Shown in pieces: positions 1 to 12,200 of a stretch of 63,752 nt of DNA (position 1 is the first letter of the stretch; each line of letters opens with the position of its first letter). The stretch lies in contig NMRA01000969.1 in the NCBI GenBank assembly GCA_002633005.1, forward strand, positions 14,310 to 78,061. Direction: 5' to 3'. The notes under the pieces were generated by a model that was given only the letters and a program-made list of their open reading frames with translations, was not told the origin of the DNA and did not search any database. The DNA comes from Phoronis australis. Lineage: Eukaryota > Phoronida > Phoronidae. The position numbers and the translations under genes were made by a program.

Positions 1-600
1 TGTATATCACATGGTCATCATCAAATAAGCTACACTGTATATCACATGGTCATCATCAAATAAGCTACACTGTGTATCACATGGTCATCATCAAATAAGC
101 TATACTGTGTATCACATGGTCATCATCAAATAAGTTACACTGTGTATCACATGGTCATCATCAAATAAGCTACACTGTGTATATCACATGGTCATCATCA
201 AATAAGCTACACTGTATATATCACATGGTCATCATCAAATAAGCTACACTGTGTATATCACATGGTCATCATCAAATAAGCTACACTGTATATCACATGG
301 TCATCATCAAATAAGCTAAACTGTGTATCACATGGTCATCATCAAATAAGCTACACTGTGTAGGTCACACAGACACCATCAAATAAGCTACACTGTGTAT
401 ATCACATGGACATCATCAAATAAGCTACACTGTATATCACATGGTCATCATCAAATAAGCTACACTGTATATCACATGGTCATCATCAAATAAGCTACTC
501 TGTGTAGGTCACATAGACACCATCAAATAAGCTACACTATGTATATCACGTGGACATCATCAAAAAAGCTACACTATGTAGGTCACAAAGTCATCATTAA
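1..600. repeat. 35-bp minisatellite, reaching the left edge
   Basis: About 16 head-to-tail copies of a 35-37 bp unit with the core ATGGTCATCATCAAATAAGC and a variable TGTATATCAC/TGTGTATATCAC start. Copies at the right end (from about 360) diverge to a TAGGTCACA form. Single stray units recur at 1970-2012 and 5005-5065, so the unit has been moved around by the neighbouring elements. No coding potential. Confidence 0.95.
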
Positions 601-839
601 GGATATTTCCAACTTTATTCACACAAATTGGCCATTTTTATAAAAATTTCACTTGTGTCTAGCAAAATACCTTATTTTCATTCTCGGGGAACTTCAAATA
701 CGAAATATATGCTGCGTAGCAGAACCACCTTGGAACCGCACAACCGCGGGGATATTTGTTTAGCACTTACCCAAGGTCAAAGGTATTTCAAGTAAATCGA
801 GTCTCCCGCCAGGTACAGAACATCTTCGGTATACCCTCA

Positions 840-1970
840 GTCCTTTCAATCACAAATTCGCCATAACACTGAACCAACGAGGTGTGGTTATGATAGAATA
901 GTCCCGGGGAAAACGAATACAAAACGTAGTTTTTATCCTAAGGGAGTTGTGGGTCTACATGCATACGACCGTTGACGTTGAAAACAAATGCTACGAGTTG
1001 CCTCAGGCCTCAGTCTGGTCATGAACACAGAAAGTTGAGAAAAGAGATAAATCCTCTCCCTTATTCCTTAATTCAATTATTAAGTTAACATTTCGATGTT
1101 TCAATTTCATGTTAATGACTTACTTTAACCACCAATTCAATTTTTGTTATCCATTTCTTACTTGGTTTGGTATCAGTCTCCCACGTGACGCGTACAGACT
1201 ATGAACTGTGACCTACTTTTCTAAGTAGGTCGTACAAAACGGCAAAAGTTGGCTGCGAAAGATAGGTCTGCCTGAGGTTTTAATGATATTTAAGTTAGTT
1301 AAGCACTGCAAAATTAGTTGACATTGCGAGAAAACATTGAAATAGGTGACATAGTTAAGGATTCTATAGGTTATGTATACAGAAAACAAGTTTTCACAGA
1401 ATTTTTCACGTGTCCTAGTTTAATCGGCTTTTTCTCGGCTTCGGCAAATCGACTTTATTTTAACTTAGAAACACGAGTTCTCGAAAATGGCTGGATGGAT
1501 TTCGCTGAAACTTTCCAAACTTAATATTTAGTCACCAATCTCAAAAACTCTGTTAGGATTTTTGATATAAAAGCTTAGTTTTTGTGTAATGTGACAAAGA
1601 CAAATACGACTTCAATTTTTTCAAAAATACCTTACGTTTTGCGAGTTGATTTGTTATAGAAACCAAACGAACAAACCAATCGAAAATTCCTAACAGCGTT
1701 TCTGAGGTAATTGATGAAGTTTTCATTTAAAAAAGGTTTCGTTAAAATCGAACGAGGGGTTATTTTGCTATGAATGTACCTTTCTTAAAAATGAAATTTT
1801 TACTTAAAAAAGCTTTTTACGTAAAAATAATGACAAATAAATACAAAAACTATATTTATATTCCCTGGTCTTTGTTCTTTCAGAAAATATTTACTTTTAC
1901 TAGTTGACAAAGCTTAGTTTTGTTGATATAAGTGGTAGAATGGAGGCCACTAAATAAGGTTGGACATAAC
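840..1970 (+). repeat. 1.1-kb dispersed repeat, copy 1
   Basis: Aligns over its length with 58100-59170 in the same orientation. Shared landmarks include AACGAGGTGT near the left end, GACCTACTTTT followed by AAGTAGG in the middle, CTTTTACTAGTTGACAAA, and GAATGGAGGCCACTAAATAA at the right end. No open frame of note and no terminal repeats recognised; a non-autonomous mobile element is the best guess. Bases 601-839 on its left hold nothing I recognise. Confidence 0.8.
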
Positions 1971-2029
1971 CTCAAATAAGCTACACTATGTAGATCATAT
2001 GGACATCATCAAATAAGCCTGTTATACCA

Positions 2030-3725
2030 CAATGTCAATCTCAAATGGCCAATACAACAGTGTAATAACGATGTGCTTCTAATGTTGCTTTTTGTTTCAT
2101 AAAAATAGCCACTAGATGGCGCAAAAACATCCAATCTACCTGACGACAGGAAAATGTCATCGCTTCTTTTATAGAAAGCTATTTACCAAATTTCAGAAAA
2201 ATCTGTCAAGGAACTTCAGAGAAACGAAGGAAAATGGAAAAAATGAAACTGCGACAATGGGGCACAGCGTTCATTGGATGGGCCTGAAAGATGTTGTCTG
2301 TTGTTAGCTTCGTATAAATACAATTACTAAGTTTAATAAAGATCATGCAGTGTGTTAAGGAGATGTAGCTATGGGCGCAAAACAAAACAAAACTATCACT
2401 AAGAGGCGCCACAGTAGCCGAATTCGTTATAGTCAACCGCCCACTTCACACTGAAAACATACACACCAATTTTCAAATTCATCCTTAGAACGGTTTGGTT
2501 GATCGAGGGGTGGATGCCAAAAAACAGACTCAAAAACAGGAAAAATGGCCACTAAGTGGTGCAAAATACCACGATTCCACCCGAAAACGTGAGAATAGCA
2601 TTATTTCACCAATAGAAGCCTATGTTCCAAATTTTCTGAAAATCTGTTGATGACCTTTAAAGATACAGACTGAGGTAAACCTAAAAAACTAAAATTACTA
2701 ATAGGGAGCACACTGGTAGTCAGATCCGTTCAAAAGCTCCTGTCATCCGTTGTGAACATAATATAAATACACTTGCTAAATTTAGCAAAGATCCTGCAAA
2801 CGGTTTAGGATATAAAGTCATGGGCGCATAAAAAAACTACCACTAGGAGGTGCCACAATAGTAGAAGTCGTTGGAAAATCAAGGTCAGCTTCCTAGTAAG
2901 AACATACATGACAATTTTCACAGTCATCCTTAGAACCGTTTAGTTGATAGAGAGTTGGATGTCAAACAACACTAAAAAACAGTAAAAATGGCCACTACGT
3001 GGCACAAACTACGTCATATTCATCCAAAAACGGGATGTTAGCATCATCTCACAAATAGATGTCTATACGCCAAATTTTATGGCAATACGTTGAGGACCTT
3101 TGACGATACAGAGGTAAATGGAAAAAAAACCTGAAATTGCCACTAGGGGACACACCGGTAGTCATATGCCTCGGAAAGTCGTCGTCATCCATTGTCAAAA
3201 TCATATAAATGTACTCGCTACATTTAATAAAGATCCTGCCAACAGTTTAGGAGATACAGCCATGAGCGCAAAAAAAACTGCCACTAGGAGGTGCCACAGG
3301 AGATGAAATCCTCGGAAAATCATCGTCAGCCGTCCTCTTCATGGTAAAAACATACATGCCAATTTTCACAATCACCCTTTGAGCGGTTTGGTTGATAGAG
3401 GGGCGGACGCCAAAAAACAGACTCGAAAACAGCAAAAATGGCCACTAGGTGGTGCAAACTTTGTTGAATCCATCCGAAAATGAAAGGATAGCGTCATCTG
3501 ACTAATAGACGCCTATATGCCAAATTAAATGAAAATACTTTGAGGACCTTTGATGATATAGAGGTAAGCGTAAAAAAATAAAATTGTCACTAGTGGGCAC
3601 ATCGGTAGTCCGATCTGTCCGAAAGTTCGCTCATGCCGTCCCATCCAAGAAAGAAACACGTGCAAATTTTAATGAACATATGTCAAAGGGTTTTGGAGAT
3701 AGAACAGTGGCGGACGTAGATTGGA
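2030..3725 (+). repeat. Roughly 440-bp unit repeat, about four units
   Basis: The landmark GCCACTAGNTGGNGCAAA occurs near 2109, 2548, 2990 and 3441, giving unit spacings of about 439, 442 and 451 bp. Each unit also contains a second GCCACTAGGAGG landmark and a 'GGTTTGGTTGATAGAGGGG' block. The right end (GGTTTTGGAGATAGA) matches the end of the element at 21212-22272. The short open frames here are not conserved between units, so they are probably not genes. Confidence 0.85.
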
Positions 3726-4605
3726 AATTTCAGGTCGCATGCTACGACTAAATAGAAGATGACCAAAATCTCGGCTCGCATTTTCAAAATTCAGGTCGCC
3801 AATGTGACCTGCAGCTCGTTATGCCTAGCGCCGAGTCCTGTTTCCAACAACACAGACTCAGTAAGGACGCTTTGCTCGTTGGAACAAACCACTGGTGACG
3901 GTTACCCGAATAATGAGGGCTTCGTCTTCGAATTATTTTTACCGATGCAGGTACTCGTGTATGAACTACTTCTTTCTCAGACTCTACTATACGGGTTCAC
4001 TAGACTCATCCCATTCATAGTCTTAGTGTTTTTTAACATTAAAATCTTAAGCACTTTTTTGAGTAATGCCTTTGCGGTAACTTTTGATTGACGATTGGCT
4101 TATGTCTGCCAACCTCCGATGGAAGGTCAAAATAAAACAGCCGTAGAACCTTACGTTGAAAATGTCATTGAATCAAGGAGTCTCTTACATAAACATCCCA
4201 AGCGCAAAAAAACACCTGAATTAGTTTTTCAAACTGTAATTACAAATAATTTAAAACTGCTCTCTAACTCAGAACTTGACAACTAACTCGTGACTCTGCT
4301 GTGACCTAAGCAGCACGTGAAGCTTGCAAGCGCGCACTTTGCTCTGTCACCATGTCAGTGAGTATAGCTGCAATCCAAGTGGAGCGCTGCATAGTCACTG
4401 GTCGTCTGCGCTCTACAGGTACAGCTCTAACAAGACGGCAGGACGGCACGGGCTATTACTCAGCAATTTGGTAAATTAAACAGAAATAATTAATCTGAGG
4501 GCAACAGAACCTTTGTTGGGATCATCAGCTGTTATGACATTTTTACCGTCATTTGGCGACGTGGCGAAAGCTCGGAAAAGTGCTACGCGTTCCAACTACG
4601 TGTGG
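3725..4605 (-). mobile_element. Element A, reversed partial copy
   Basis: Aligns in reverse orientation to 31000-31960. The stretch 4300-4580 matches the reverse of 31000-31260 (AACAGAACCTT, TTGGCGAC, ACACGTGAAG-type blocks). The stretch 3725-3845 matches the 'gcgacctgaa..tttgaaaatgcgagc' region near 31870. The order of the two parts is the same in both places, so they belong to one element. Open frames inside (3759-4091, 4095-4286) are not preserved in the other copy. Confidence 0.75.
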
Positions 4606-4609
4606 GGAC

Positions 4610-4830
4610 TGGGACCATGAGGTAAGATTAACCGCCCAGGGCAGTTGTTTGTCGTAATAAGCGCCTATGTTCGGTTAACCGCCCACCCCCGATTTCTAGA
4701 AATTTCACGTTTAAGCGCCCATGTCTGGTTAACCGCCCACCCCCGATTTTCTGGGTTTGCCAATTTAACCGCTCAGAGCGTTAACCCAACCGTTTACGGT
4801 AGAAACAAAGTGGAGGCGAGTCAAGAAAGG
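4610..4830. repeat. GCGCCC/CCGCCC-rich repeat fragment
   Basis: Two direct copies of a block reading GGTTAACCGCCCACCCCCGA within 90 bp, plus AATAAGCGCC. The motifs resemble the ends of the GCGCCC element (15351-16479 and 39369-45102), so this is probably a terminal fragment of a related element. Confidence 0.6.
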
Positions 4831-4874
4831 TAGATTGATTCATTGCAATGTTTCTCGTTCAGTATGTGGTTTAA

Positions 4875-5006
4875 ATAGATTATTACATGTTCTCAGTCGT
4901 TATCCCCCTTATCTAGAGCCCTTGTGGATTTTCGAGAACAATCGCCTGAAAATCCACTCGGGCTCTAGAATACGGGTGAAGACAATTTGGCCATGTAATA
5001 ATCTAT
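4875..5006. repeat. Fold-back hairpin of about 130 bp
   Basis: The outer arms ATAGATTATTACATG and CATGTAATAATCTAT are inverted repeats. The inner arms TCTAGAGCCC..GTGGATTTTC and GAAAATCCAC..GGGCTCTAGA pair as well, around a loop of about 14 bases. This is the shape of a small fold-back element. It is followed directly by a stray unit of the 35-bp minisatellite (5007-5065). Bases 5066-5552 hold nothing recognised. Confidence 0.75.
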
Positions 5007-5552
5007 ATCTATGTAGATCAATGGACATCATCAAATAGGCTAAACCATGTAGATCACATGGTGTCAACACGAGTTTTAAAATGATTCACTTCCATTACAA
5101 AGATTTTTTTAACCATGTACGTCTTTTTCATCATGACAGGAAAATTTGCGACGTATCTTGCGTGGTTTAGCACCCATTTTAACATAGGTTATAAATACCG
5201 TCTTAGCTAAGGTGGATGAACTTCAAGTTTAATATGCACAAAGTTGATAAAAATGTGGCTCGTTAAGTCTAAAGATAATTGTTAAGTCTCAAGGTAAACC
5301 TTAAGGATAAATGTTCAAGTCAATTGCATAGTTTCTGTTCTTTCAAACAATTCAACGTTGCATTCACATTTAAGTGCCTAGAATGCTCATAGCAGCAACC
5401 ACACTTATGAACTTCGATAAAACGGGTCCCTGGTTTATAATTTAGCTTTTAGATAGTGAGCAATACAGAATTCTGAGGTGGTATTTTCATAAAAGAGTAG
5501 ACAGTACGTCTGAACAGAAGGCCGACTAGACTGTTTAAAATGAGTTTCCTAC

Positions 5553-5753
5553 CTGCAGTCTTACAAATGATTAATTCTGGCCAATCACTTGCCATCACCA
5601 TAGTCACAAATAACTGTAATTGGAATGATAAAAAGGTTGATGTTCTGTTTGATATGGGGTCAAATGATAGCAAGGTAGAAAAGGTGTCAGACGAGTGTTC
5701 ACCTGACTTTTTCAGATGAGAGATTACTTGTCTGATCAGAACGCATGTGAAAG
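5553..5753 (-). pseudogene. Possible decayed copy of the alternative exon
   Basis: A candidate relic 235 bp beyond V7 in the transcript direction. In one frame it reads LFVTMVMASDWPELI, and after a one-base shift SFVRLQ followed by GTAGGA. Together these align without gaps to the last 21 residues of V1 (ending TIRRLQ). A good acceptor (TTTTGTATAG) sits at 5754-5755, but the stretch is 201 bp, has mismatched phases and needs a frameshift. It may equally be chance, so I rate it low. Confidence 0.25.
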
Positions 5754-5882
5754 CTATACAAAACAAGAATTCTGGTATATATTTAAAATATTGTGTCTTG
5801 GCAGCCAACGGTAAGACATACACAACTGCAAACACAGACACAAGCACAGTCAGTCGGAAAATGTACAGTCATAGAGAGGTAA

Positions 5883-5975
5883 TCACTTTGTACCTTCTTC
5901 AAGCACGCGTGCACACACCCACACGCACATGTACTAAGACTTACACACACACGCACGCACACGCACACACTCATC
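5883..5975. repeat. CA-rich microsatellite beside exon V7
   Basis: Imperfect (CA)n with CG interruptions (cacacacacgcacgcacacgcacacac). In the minus-strand transcript it is a UG-rich tract beginning about 15 bases after the V7 donor. Confidence 0.9.
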
Positions 5976-5987
5976 TTTTCAACTAAC

Positions 5988-6237
5988 CTCAAGCCTTCGA
6001 AACGTCACTTGAGTAACGCTAATGTAAACAAAGCAATAGGCTAGCCTGTCCGAGACCAAACTTTTAAGAATATTGTAATAGACAAGGCAATTGACTAGTA
6101 CATTGCTGGACAACACGAAGCCACATAGAAGTAGTACACCAACAGATGGAAGTAGTAGTAGATGGCGAGTCAGCCACAGTAGAAGCAATACTATAGCACT
6201 GTACCAGCAACTTCCACGCAAATAAAGCAGCTCTGCC
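5988..6237 (-). CDS. Alternative exon V7: TM5-TM6 variant, leftmost clear copy
   Basis: 250 bp, acceptor TTGTTCTAG, donor GTTAGT, same phases as V1. It begins AELLYLRGSCWYSAIVLLLL and ends AYCFVYISVTQVTFRRLE. It is very hydrophobic, with a leucine-rich first helix, and is the close relative of V6. A long TG-rich tract begins about 15 bases beyond its donor in the transcript. The length and phase fit exactly, so it is a usable exon despite low identity to V1. Confidence 0.87.
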
Positions 6238-9200
6238 CTAGAACAAACAAGAAATAGCTTAGTCCCAAAAAAAGAGAACACGGAAACCAACAGCACGAGG
6301 AGAGACACTGGTGGCCATGAGCGGTCTCGGAGCTTTGATATGTATCCACACTAGCACATCGCAAACTGCAAAGCATCATGGTTAATTGGTAATTTGAAGT
6401 GAATACAACCTGAACATCGATTGATAATATTCTGCAGGGAAAACCTTCATTGTCAATAACAAAAATGGATAGAATCAGGAAGCTCAATCAAGCCCGTTAA
6501 GGCAGTAGAAGACCAGTGTTTTCCCTGGGTTTAGAAAGGAGCGTAGTTGTGAATGGTCAAAACGCAAGGCAAAGCCAATTGCCGCATGTGAGTGTGGAAG
6601 TGAGATCCCTGTATTGCCTAGGTTTCTAAAGGAGCATGGTCTTGAATGGTTGCAGCGGATGCAATACTCAGCGCCTTACGTGAGAACTGGAAGTGAGATA
6701 CTCCTATGGGGGTTTGGTAGGAAGCCTTCCAAGGCAAAATTTGAAAAACTAGAGGTAATTTGGTGCATTCTAGTGCATTCTACAAGTGAACTCATAGACA
6801 GGACCTTAACTCGAGCATCATCCACAACGTGCTATACATAGAATGAAAAAATTAAACTTTTAAGGCATAATAAACTAATTTGTATTATGAAACTTCAGAT
6901 GATATCGTCTGGCATAGCAGACGATGCATAATCCAGTCTTTGCAGAAGAATCCATTCAATATTATTTTAGCACTGGGCTATGGTTCATTAAACTGTAGCC
7001 GTGTGACTTGGGCGTATTCATTATTCCTAGCCATTATTTTTACAAGCGAATTTTGCGTGGCGGTGAAGTTTCCTCCATCACGATTAGGGGAATGATGAGC
7101 ATGATTTACGAGTGGCGGGGCTTTTCATGCAGGGGAAGCAGTGTAACACAAGGTGTTTGTACTTATACATAAATATTTTGTCAAAATCAAAAAAATCCGT
7201 CAAAAAAACTTTATGACAGAGGGTGCCGCGGCATGGCCTCGCTCGCTCGATGTGGAATTTTTTTTGAACGAGTCAAGCCAAACGTTTCCACCACACGTCA
7301 TATTTCTTCAGGAACCCTCAACTACTTTGACAAATAATCGGAAGACAAAAAACAATGAATAGACGGACGGGATGCCTACTAAATCCATCCACATGAATGT
7401 GTGGATGGATAACAAAGATATAGCCATGGCTCTACCAAAGAGCCACTGAAGCAGGGGTAACCTCCATTACCTGCACATTTATGGATGGGGGAATTGTCAA
7501 GATCAGGACACTACAGAGCATGGAGAAGCGCAGGTTTTGCAGTGCAATGTAGGGTTCTCCATGGGATGAGTTCTGTTTACTCTTCAAAATTCAGCGGTTG
7601 ACTTTGTACCCTCACTGAATTTTCCAGATTACCAGATTGATATTAGACTGATGCTCATTTACATACATTAATTCATATCAACCAATTCTATGAATTCATA
7701 TCGATGGTATAATATGATATTATATATGGCTGATGAGAACTCACAAGGCCCTTTCACACTAATGTTGATGCGCTGATGTTTTGGGGAGTTGCGGTCGATA
7801 TGAATGGTTAAATTTGGACCTGGATCGTCAGCTAAATTTGCAAGAAACAGGTGGATTTAGAAGGGGAGCGTCCATGCTACCATGCGGTCAACTTTGGTCC
7901 CATCGACAGGGGCCACTGTTTTTGCCAACTAGAGGCTAGTGTCGACGCTAATAGTTACTTACATTTCACTTGAATAATCACCAATCGAATTAGAAATAAG
8001 TATGACAATTAGCAAAACAATGTAAACGTCCTCCAATTATTATATTACAAAAAATCTTAGCACACACGCAATGCATTAGCGCTACCTTGTGATCACTTTG
8101 ATGACGACAGTATCACTTAAACCATTTATTTCGATGTCCATTAACTACCAAAGCCGGTATGAACGGTTCAGTTAACTTCGTAGTTTACATCGATGCTCCA
8201 CTCAGACCGGGGTTAAGTCAGTATGAAAGGGTCTACAATAACAGCTGGTGCAATGTTTCAGGCAATGGGGCTATTCGGAAAATCTACAATAACTAGAGGG
8301 CGTGCGTGTACTAGTGGTGATAGATTAACAGCCTCGATTTCGCGAGCCCTTTAAATACATGGTGAAATGCCTTGCAGGCGTGCCAACTGAATCTGAGATT
8401 GCGTAAAAAGGGTGTTTCTATGAGAGGAAGTAAGCACGACCTCATACAAAGGTAAGGTTTGTGATCATTTTAACGATTATTCCATGATTATTCTACCGAT
8501 GCCTGTTAACTGAGGCACTCACCGATGTAGACTTCGCGGCAGTCAGTCGCCAGCCAGAGTCTGGTTAATCTTTGTATGTTGTGATATCTGATACGATACT
8601 TGACGTAGTAATCGGGATCTTTTCGTACATCATAACATTATTATTGTTTGGAATGATTTCTAAAAGTTTATCAGTGACAGTTACATCAATCAATGCTGAA
8701 TATTTATGCTGTCAACTCGATACAGGTTAACTTTGAGTTAAGATTAGAATCCAATCCCAATGGCAAAGGGTACGTGAGTGATAAATATCCATTGCATTAG
8801 ACTATTTGTTTACTACCTAGTATCATATGTCTTCTGGAAATCCATTACACGTTGAAATGGAAATCTATCATGTCAGTTTTCATGTAACCTTTGGTTTTTA
8901 GGTTTGAAGGCTTGTACCGTGCAGAGGAGATATGCATCGCTTCTGCACCGTCCCTGAATGGACAAAAATTGGTTTTTAGCATTTGACTGCAGCTAACCAA
9001 CAAGATCTTCCCATCCAGTGCAGATCTATTGTCAAAGCCTACTTTCAATATTGGAGACAACGAACAAAGCCTTTGAAAAGGAACAGCTATTTTTAAAGTC
9101 ATTTTGTTAAATTACTTATTCAGGTCCCGAGGGGGGATTGGCATGGGGGGTTGTAATATTTGGTACAACTGAATGTGTGGAAATAACAGGTAATACATGT

Positions 9201-12200
9201 TTGGGGAAAAGAGCATGGTGAGGTAATTCTTAACCTTCACGAAGTCCCTTCAAGTTGATTTCATGAAACTGTTTTGCTACTTGTATCAATTGTAAAACCA
9301 CGAAAATATATTACATTTTCCGAATTCACAGTGACTGAATAGTCTTAACTCATGCCTTGAAATGTTGCAAGTCGTTATAAATTCAAATGACTGCCATTTT
9401 TGTGAAAATTGCATTTTTGATGGTGCCTTACGATTTGTAATTACTCTTAAACAACAGAAAGATTATCCATCATTTTTAAATGACCCAAGTCTTCATATCT
9501 TCTATTAGAAGAAAAACGGTTCCCTCAACCTTAGGCTAGAAGTATGCTTGACAGACCCATGAACCTGTAATCTGAGTTTAAAATTGCTGAAAGTATCAAA
9601 ATTAAAAAGGCTTGAAAATGGGTAACAAAGGTTTGAAGTTGTCTCAAAAAACTTGTATATTTTACAGACAAGTGATGCGTTTAAAGAATTGTTATGGCTA
9701 GGGATAAAAAATAAAGACACAGTTTTATGCAATACTCATTATATACACCCTTGGTTTCTGAAAATAGTAATTATTTACTTTTATGTGAAACTGTAGACCA
9801 ATCACCATATATTTTTGAAAAACAGGGATAACATTTTTGATCCAATCTGGAGTACTTAATTATTCATATTTCAATATTTGTTCCAGGTTCAGTGACATTT
9901 TAAGGCCACTTCAAGCTGTATCATAGACAAGCTTTGTTACTCCGTTCTCTTCCCACAGCACTTCCACACACCAGCAGTGCTGCATGGCACAATGTGCAAG
10001 TCAGTGGCCCTGGAGAAATGTGAATCGCAGTACTAAGTTACCATAAGACAATGTGCCAGTGGAGTGTCTGTGTATCCAGACGAACTATATCTGACTGCTA
10101 CACAAATAAGCCTTGTTGGTGAGGATGCCCTTTCATAGGCAATGAGTCATGTGTGGACAATAGCTTATTTCCTTTCCTGGAAGAAACATGAGGGACTGAA
10201 GCTAAAGAAGACCTAGTCACACTCTGGTCTAGTTCAGAGTCTGATTTTGGGCTCAAAACGATTCAAGTGATATGCTGCTGTGTTTACCTTCAAGGGTCTA
10301 ATTGTGGATGTTATTGAGGCTGAATGAGGTTACATGAAAGAAAGCCACGTGTTGAAACTGGACCTTTTTTACAAGCGCTTCTATAGGCCATTGAAACTAG
10401 AACCCAGTGAAATGAAAGCCAAAAGCTGAGTGACATTAAATTTTCCTTTCAGAAGAAAGGCTTTATACTATTGGTAAAAACTTTTCAATTTGGTACAGAT
10501 TATGGGGAAATGACATTCAGTGACTGCATCGATTGTCTTATTGTATGTTTTCAATTGTAGCTAGCTGGATAAGAATCTGCTATGCACAAGATTCGAGAAT
10601 AAACAATTATCAGTGTATTTAAAAACAAATGGCAAACTGAAAAAGCACAGAAAGAAACAACATTGCGAGGGAGTCCATAATCAGGCATATCAGGTGCTGA
10701 ATTTCTGAATTACGTTCAATTCTCTCAGGTTATTGCTGAAGGATTGCTTTTCACTTTGTCCAACGGTGAAATAGATGGTCAGGCGGTTGGTTTCAGTTGT
10801 TTTTTCTTGCCTGTAACAGAATAGAAATATTAGCAAATTGTAAAAGAAAAGACAAGACAAAACTACTTTTGTAAGGCAGAACATACTTGACATTTCATCT
10901 TCATGTTTATGTGTAGAAACTAATAACCTTTGTACCCAAGTCTTATTTAATATCTGAATTAAAATATGTGAAACAGGCTAAAAGTGATTTAACAATGTGT
11001 ATTTTTCATGACACTTAAAATGTGCTTCTGATCTCAACAAGTAAAATTCATTCTAGGAGTCAATTTTTTTCCAATGCAATGTTACGACATTTACTGAATT
11101 AAGGCTTATTCATGTTAATTTGAAACTGAGCTGGTGGTCCTGGGGGTGGGGTCCACGATAAAATAATGAAACTCAATCATCTCGAGAATTTTATTGGAAA
11201 CAGCGTAATTTTGAAGAGAAACTGCTGTGAAAAGTCACTCTTGACTTCTGTGCATCACGTACCATACACCTCTTATTTTGGGAGCACTCCCACCCAGGAC
11301 AATATGAATATGTGCTGCTAGCCTACCCGGCATCGGGTGAGTTTCCAAAAAGAAACACTTAGTTCCACTCAATAAAACTGTTATTCAGTGGGGTAACTGG
11401 TGGGGATAACATCACCAAATGATGTTGATAGAAACTGGTTGCTAAAAACTTACCAAGTAATGTTGTGTAGTCTCTGAATGGAACTGCATAGTCATAGAGC
11501 ACACACGGGGCTTCAGCATCCACACACTTTTTGTCAGTTAGTTGACCCTGTCGACCGCACTTGTCCACGAATATAGTAAACTTAGGTCTTTTGGGAATTT
11601 GTCGCCACCTGTCGAAGACTTGCACCAGGGAAATTAGCAGTAATAGGGTTTACTGCGACGACGTATTTTGATAAAAATTCCATCTTTTACCAGTTGTTTA
11701 CATGCAGACAGCCACGCATGCGCAATTCAATCACCACTAGTACAGCAGCGACACCGCGAGGAGAATTCTCCGAATAGCCCCATTGTCATTAATTGTCATA
11801 ATCAAGTTAAAAGTGAGGATGTTTGTATCAGAGAGTGGCCCTTGGTGGTTGTCCAACACCACCTGGTGGCTGTTACATGGGAGGAGGCACTGGTGAATGG
11901 CTGCTAATTCAGCGGTTCTCTACACATCATCTGAAAGTGCTCTCACACAAAATGGACGTTAGGTGGCACTGCAGTAGTCAGATCCAGCCAAAAAGCAAAT
12001 GGTGCCATGGCAATTTCATCATAAACCAATAGATCAAGTTTTAATGAAATCCACCAATCACAATGCTAGATATCATCCAGAAACGTTTTCCCCAAAATAT
12101 CACTTGAAAAAACCTTCGTCGAGAATAAAATGGCCACGAGGATGTGCCGCAGTAGCCACATCTGGCTGAAACACTCTTCCCACAGAAATAAAGAGAAAGG

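Noticed and set aside
1-600. Regular short repeats that could suggest a CRISPR array
   Set aside because: Units are adjacent without unique spacers, and the sequence is clearly from a spliced eukaryotic genome.
6413-6487. Minus-strand end reading RILSIDVQ before GTTGTA, like a variant exon end
   Set aside because: An in-frame stop lies only 26 codons upstream (TGA at 6488-6490) and no TM5-TM6-like sequence precedes it; probably chance.
10288-10540. Minus-strand STIRPLK before GTAAAC, like the end of a variant
   Set aside because: In-frame stop 15 codons upstream and no hydrophobic helices.
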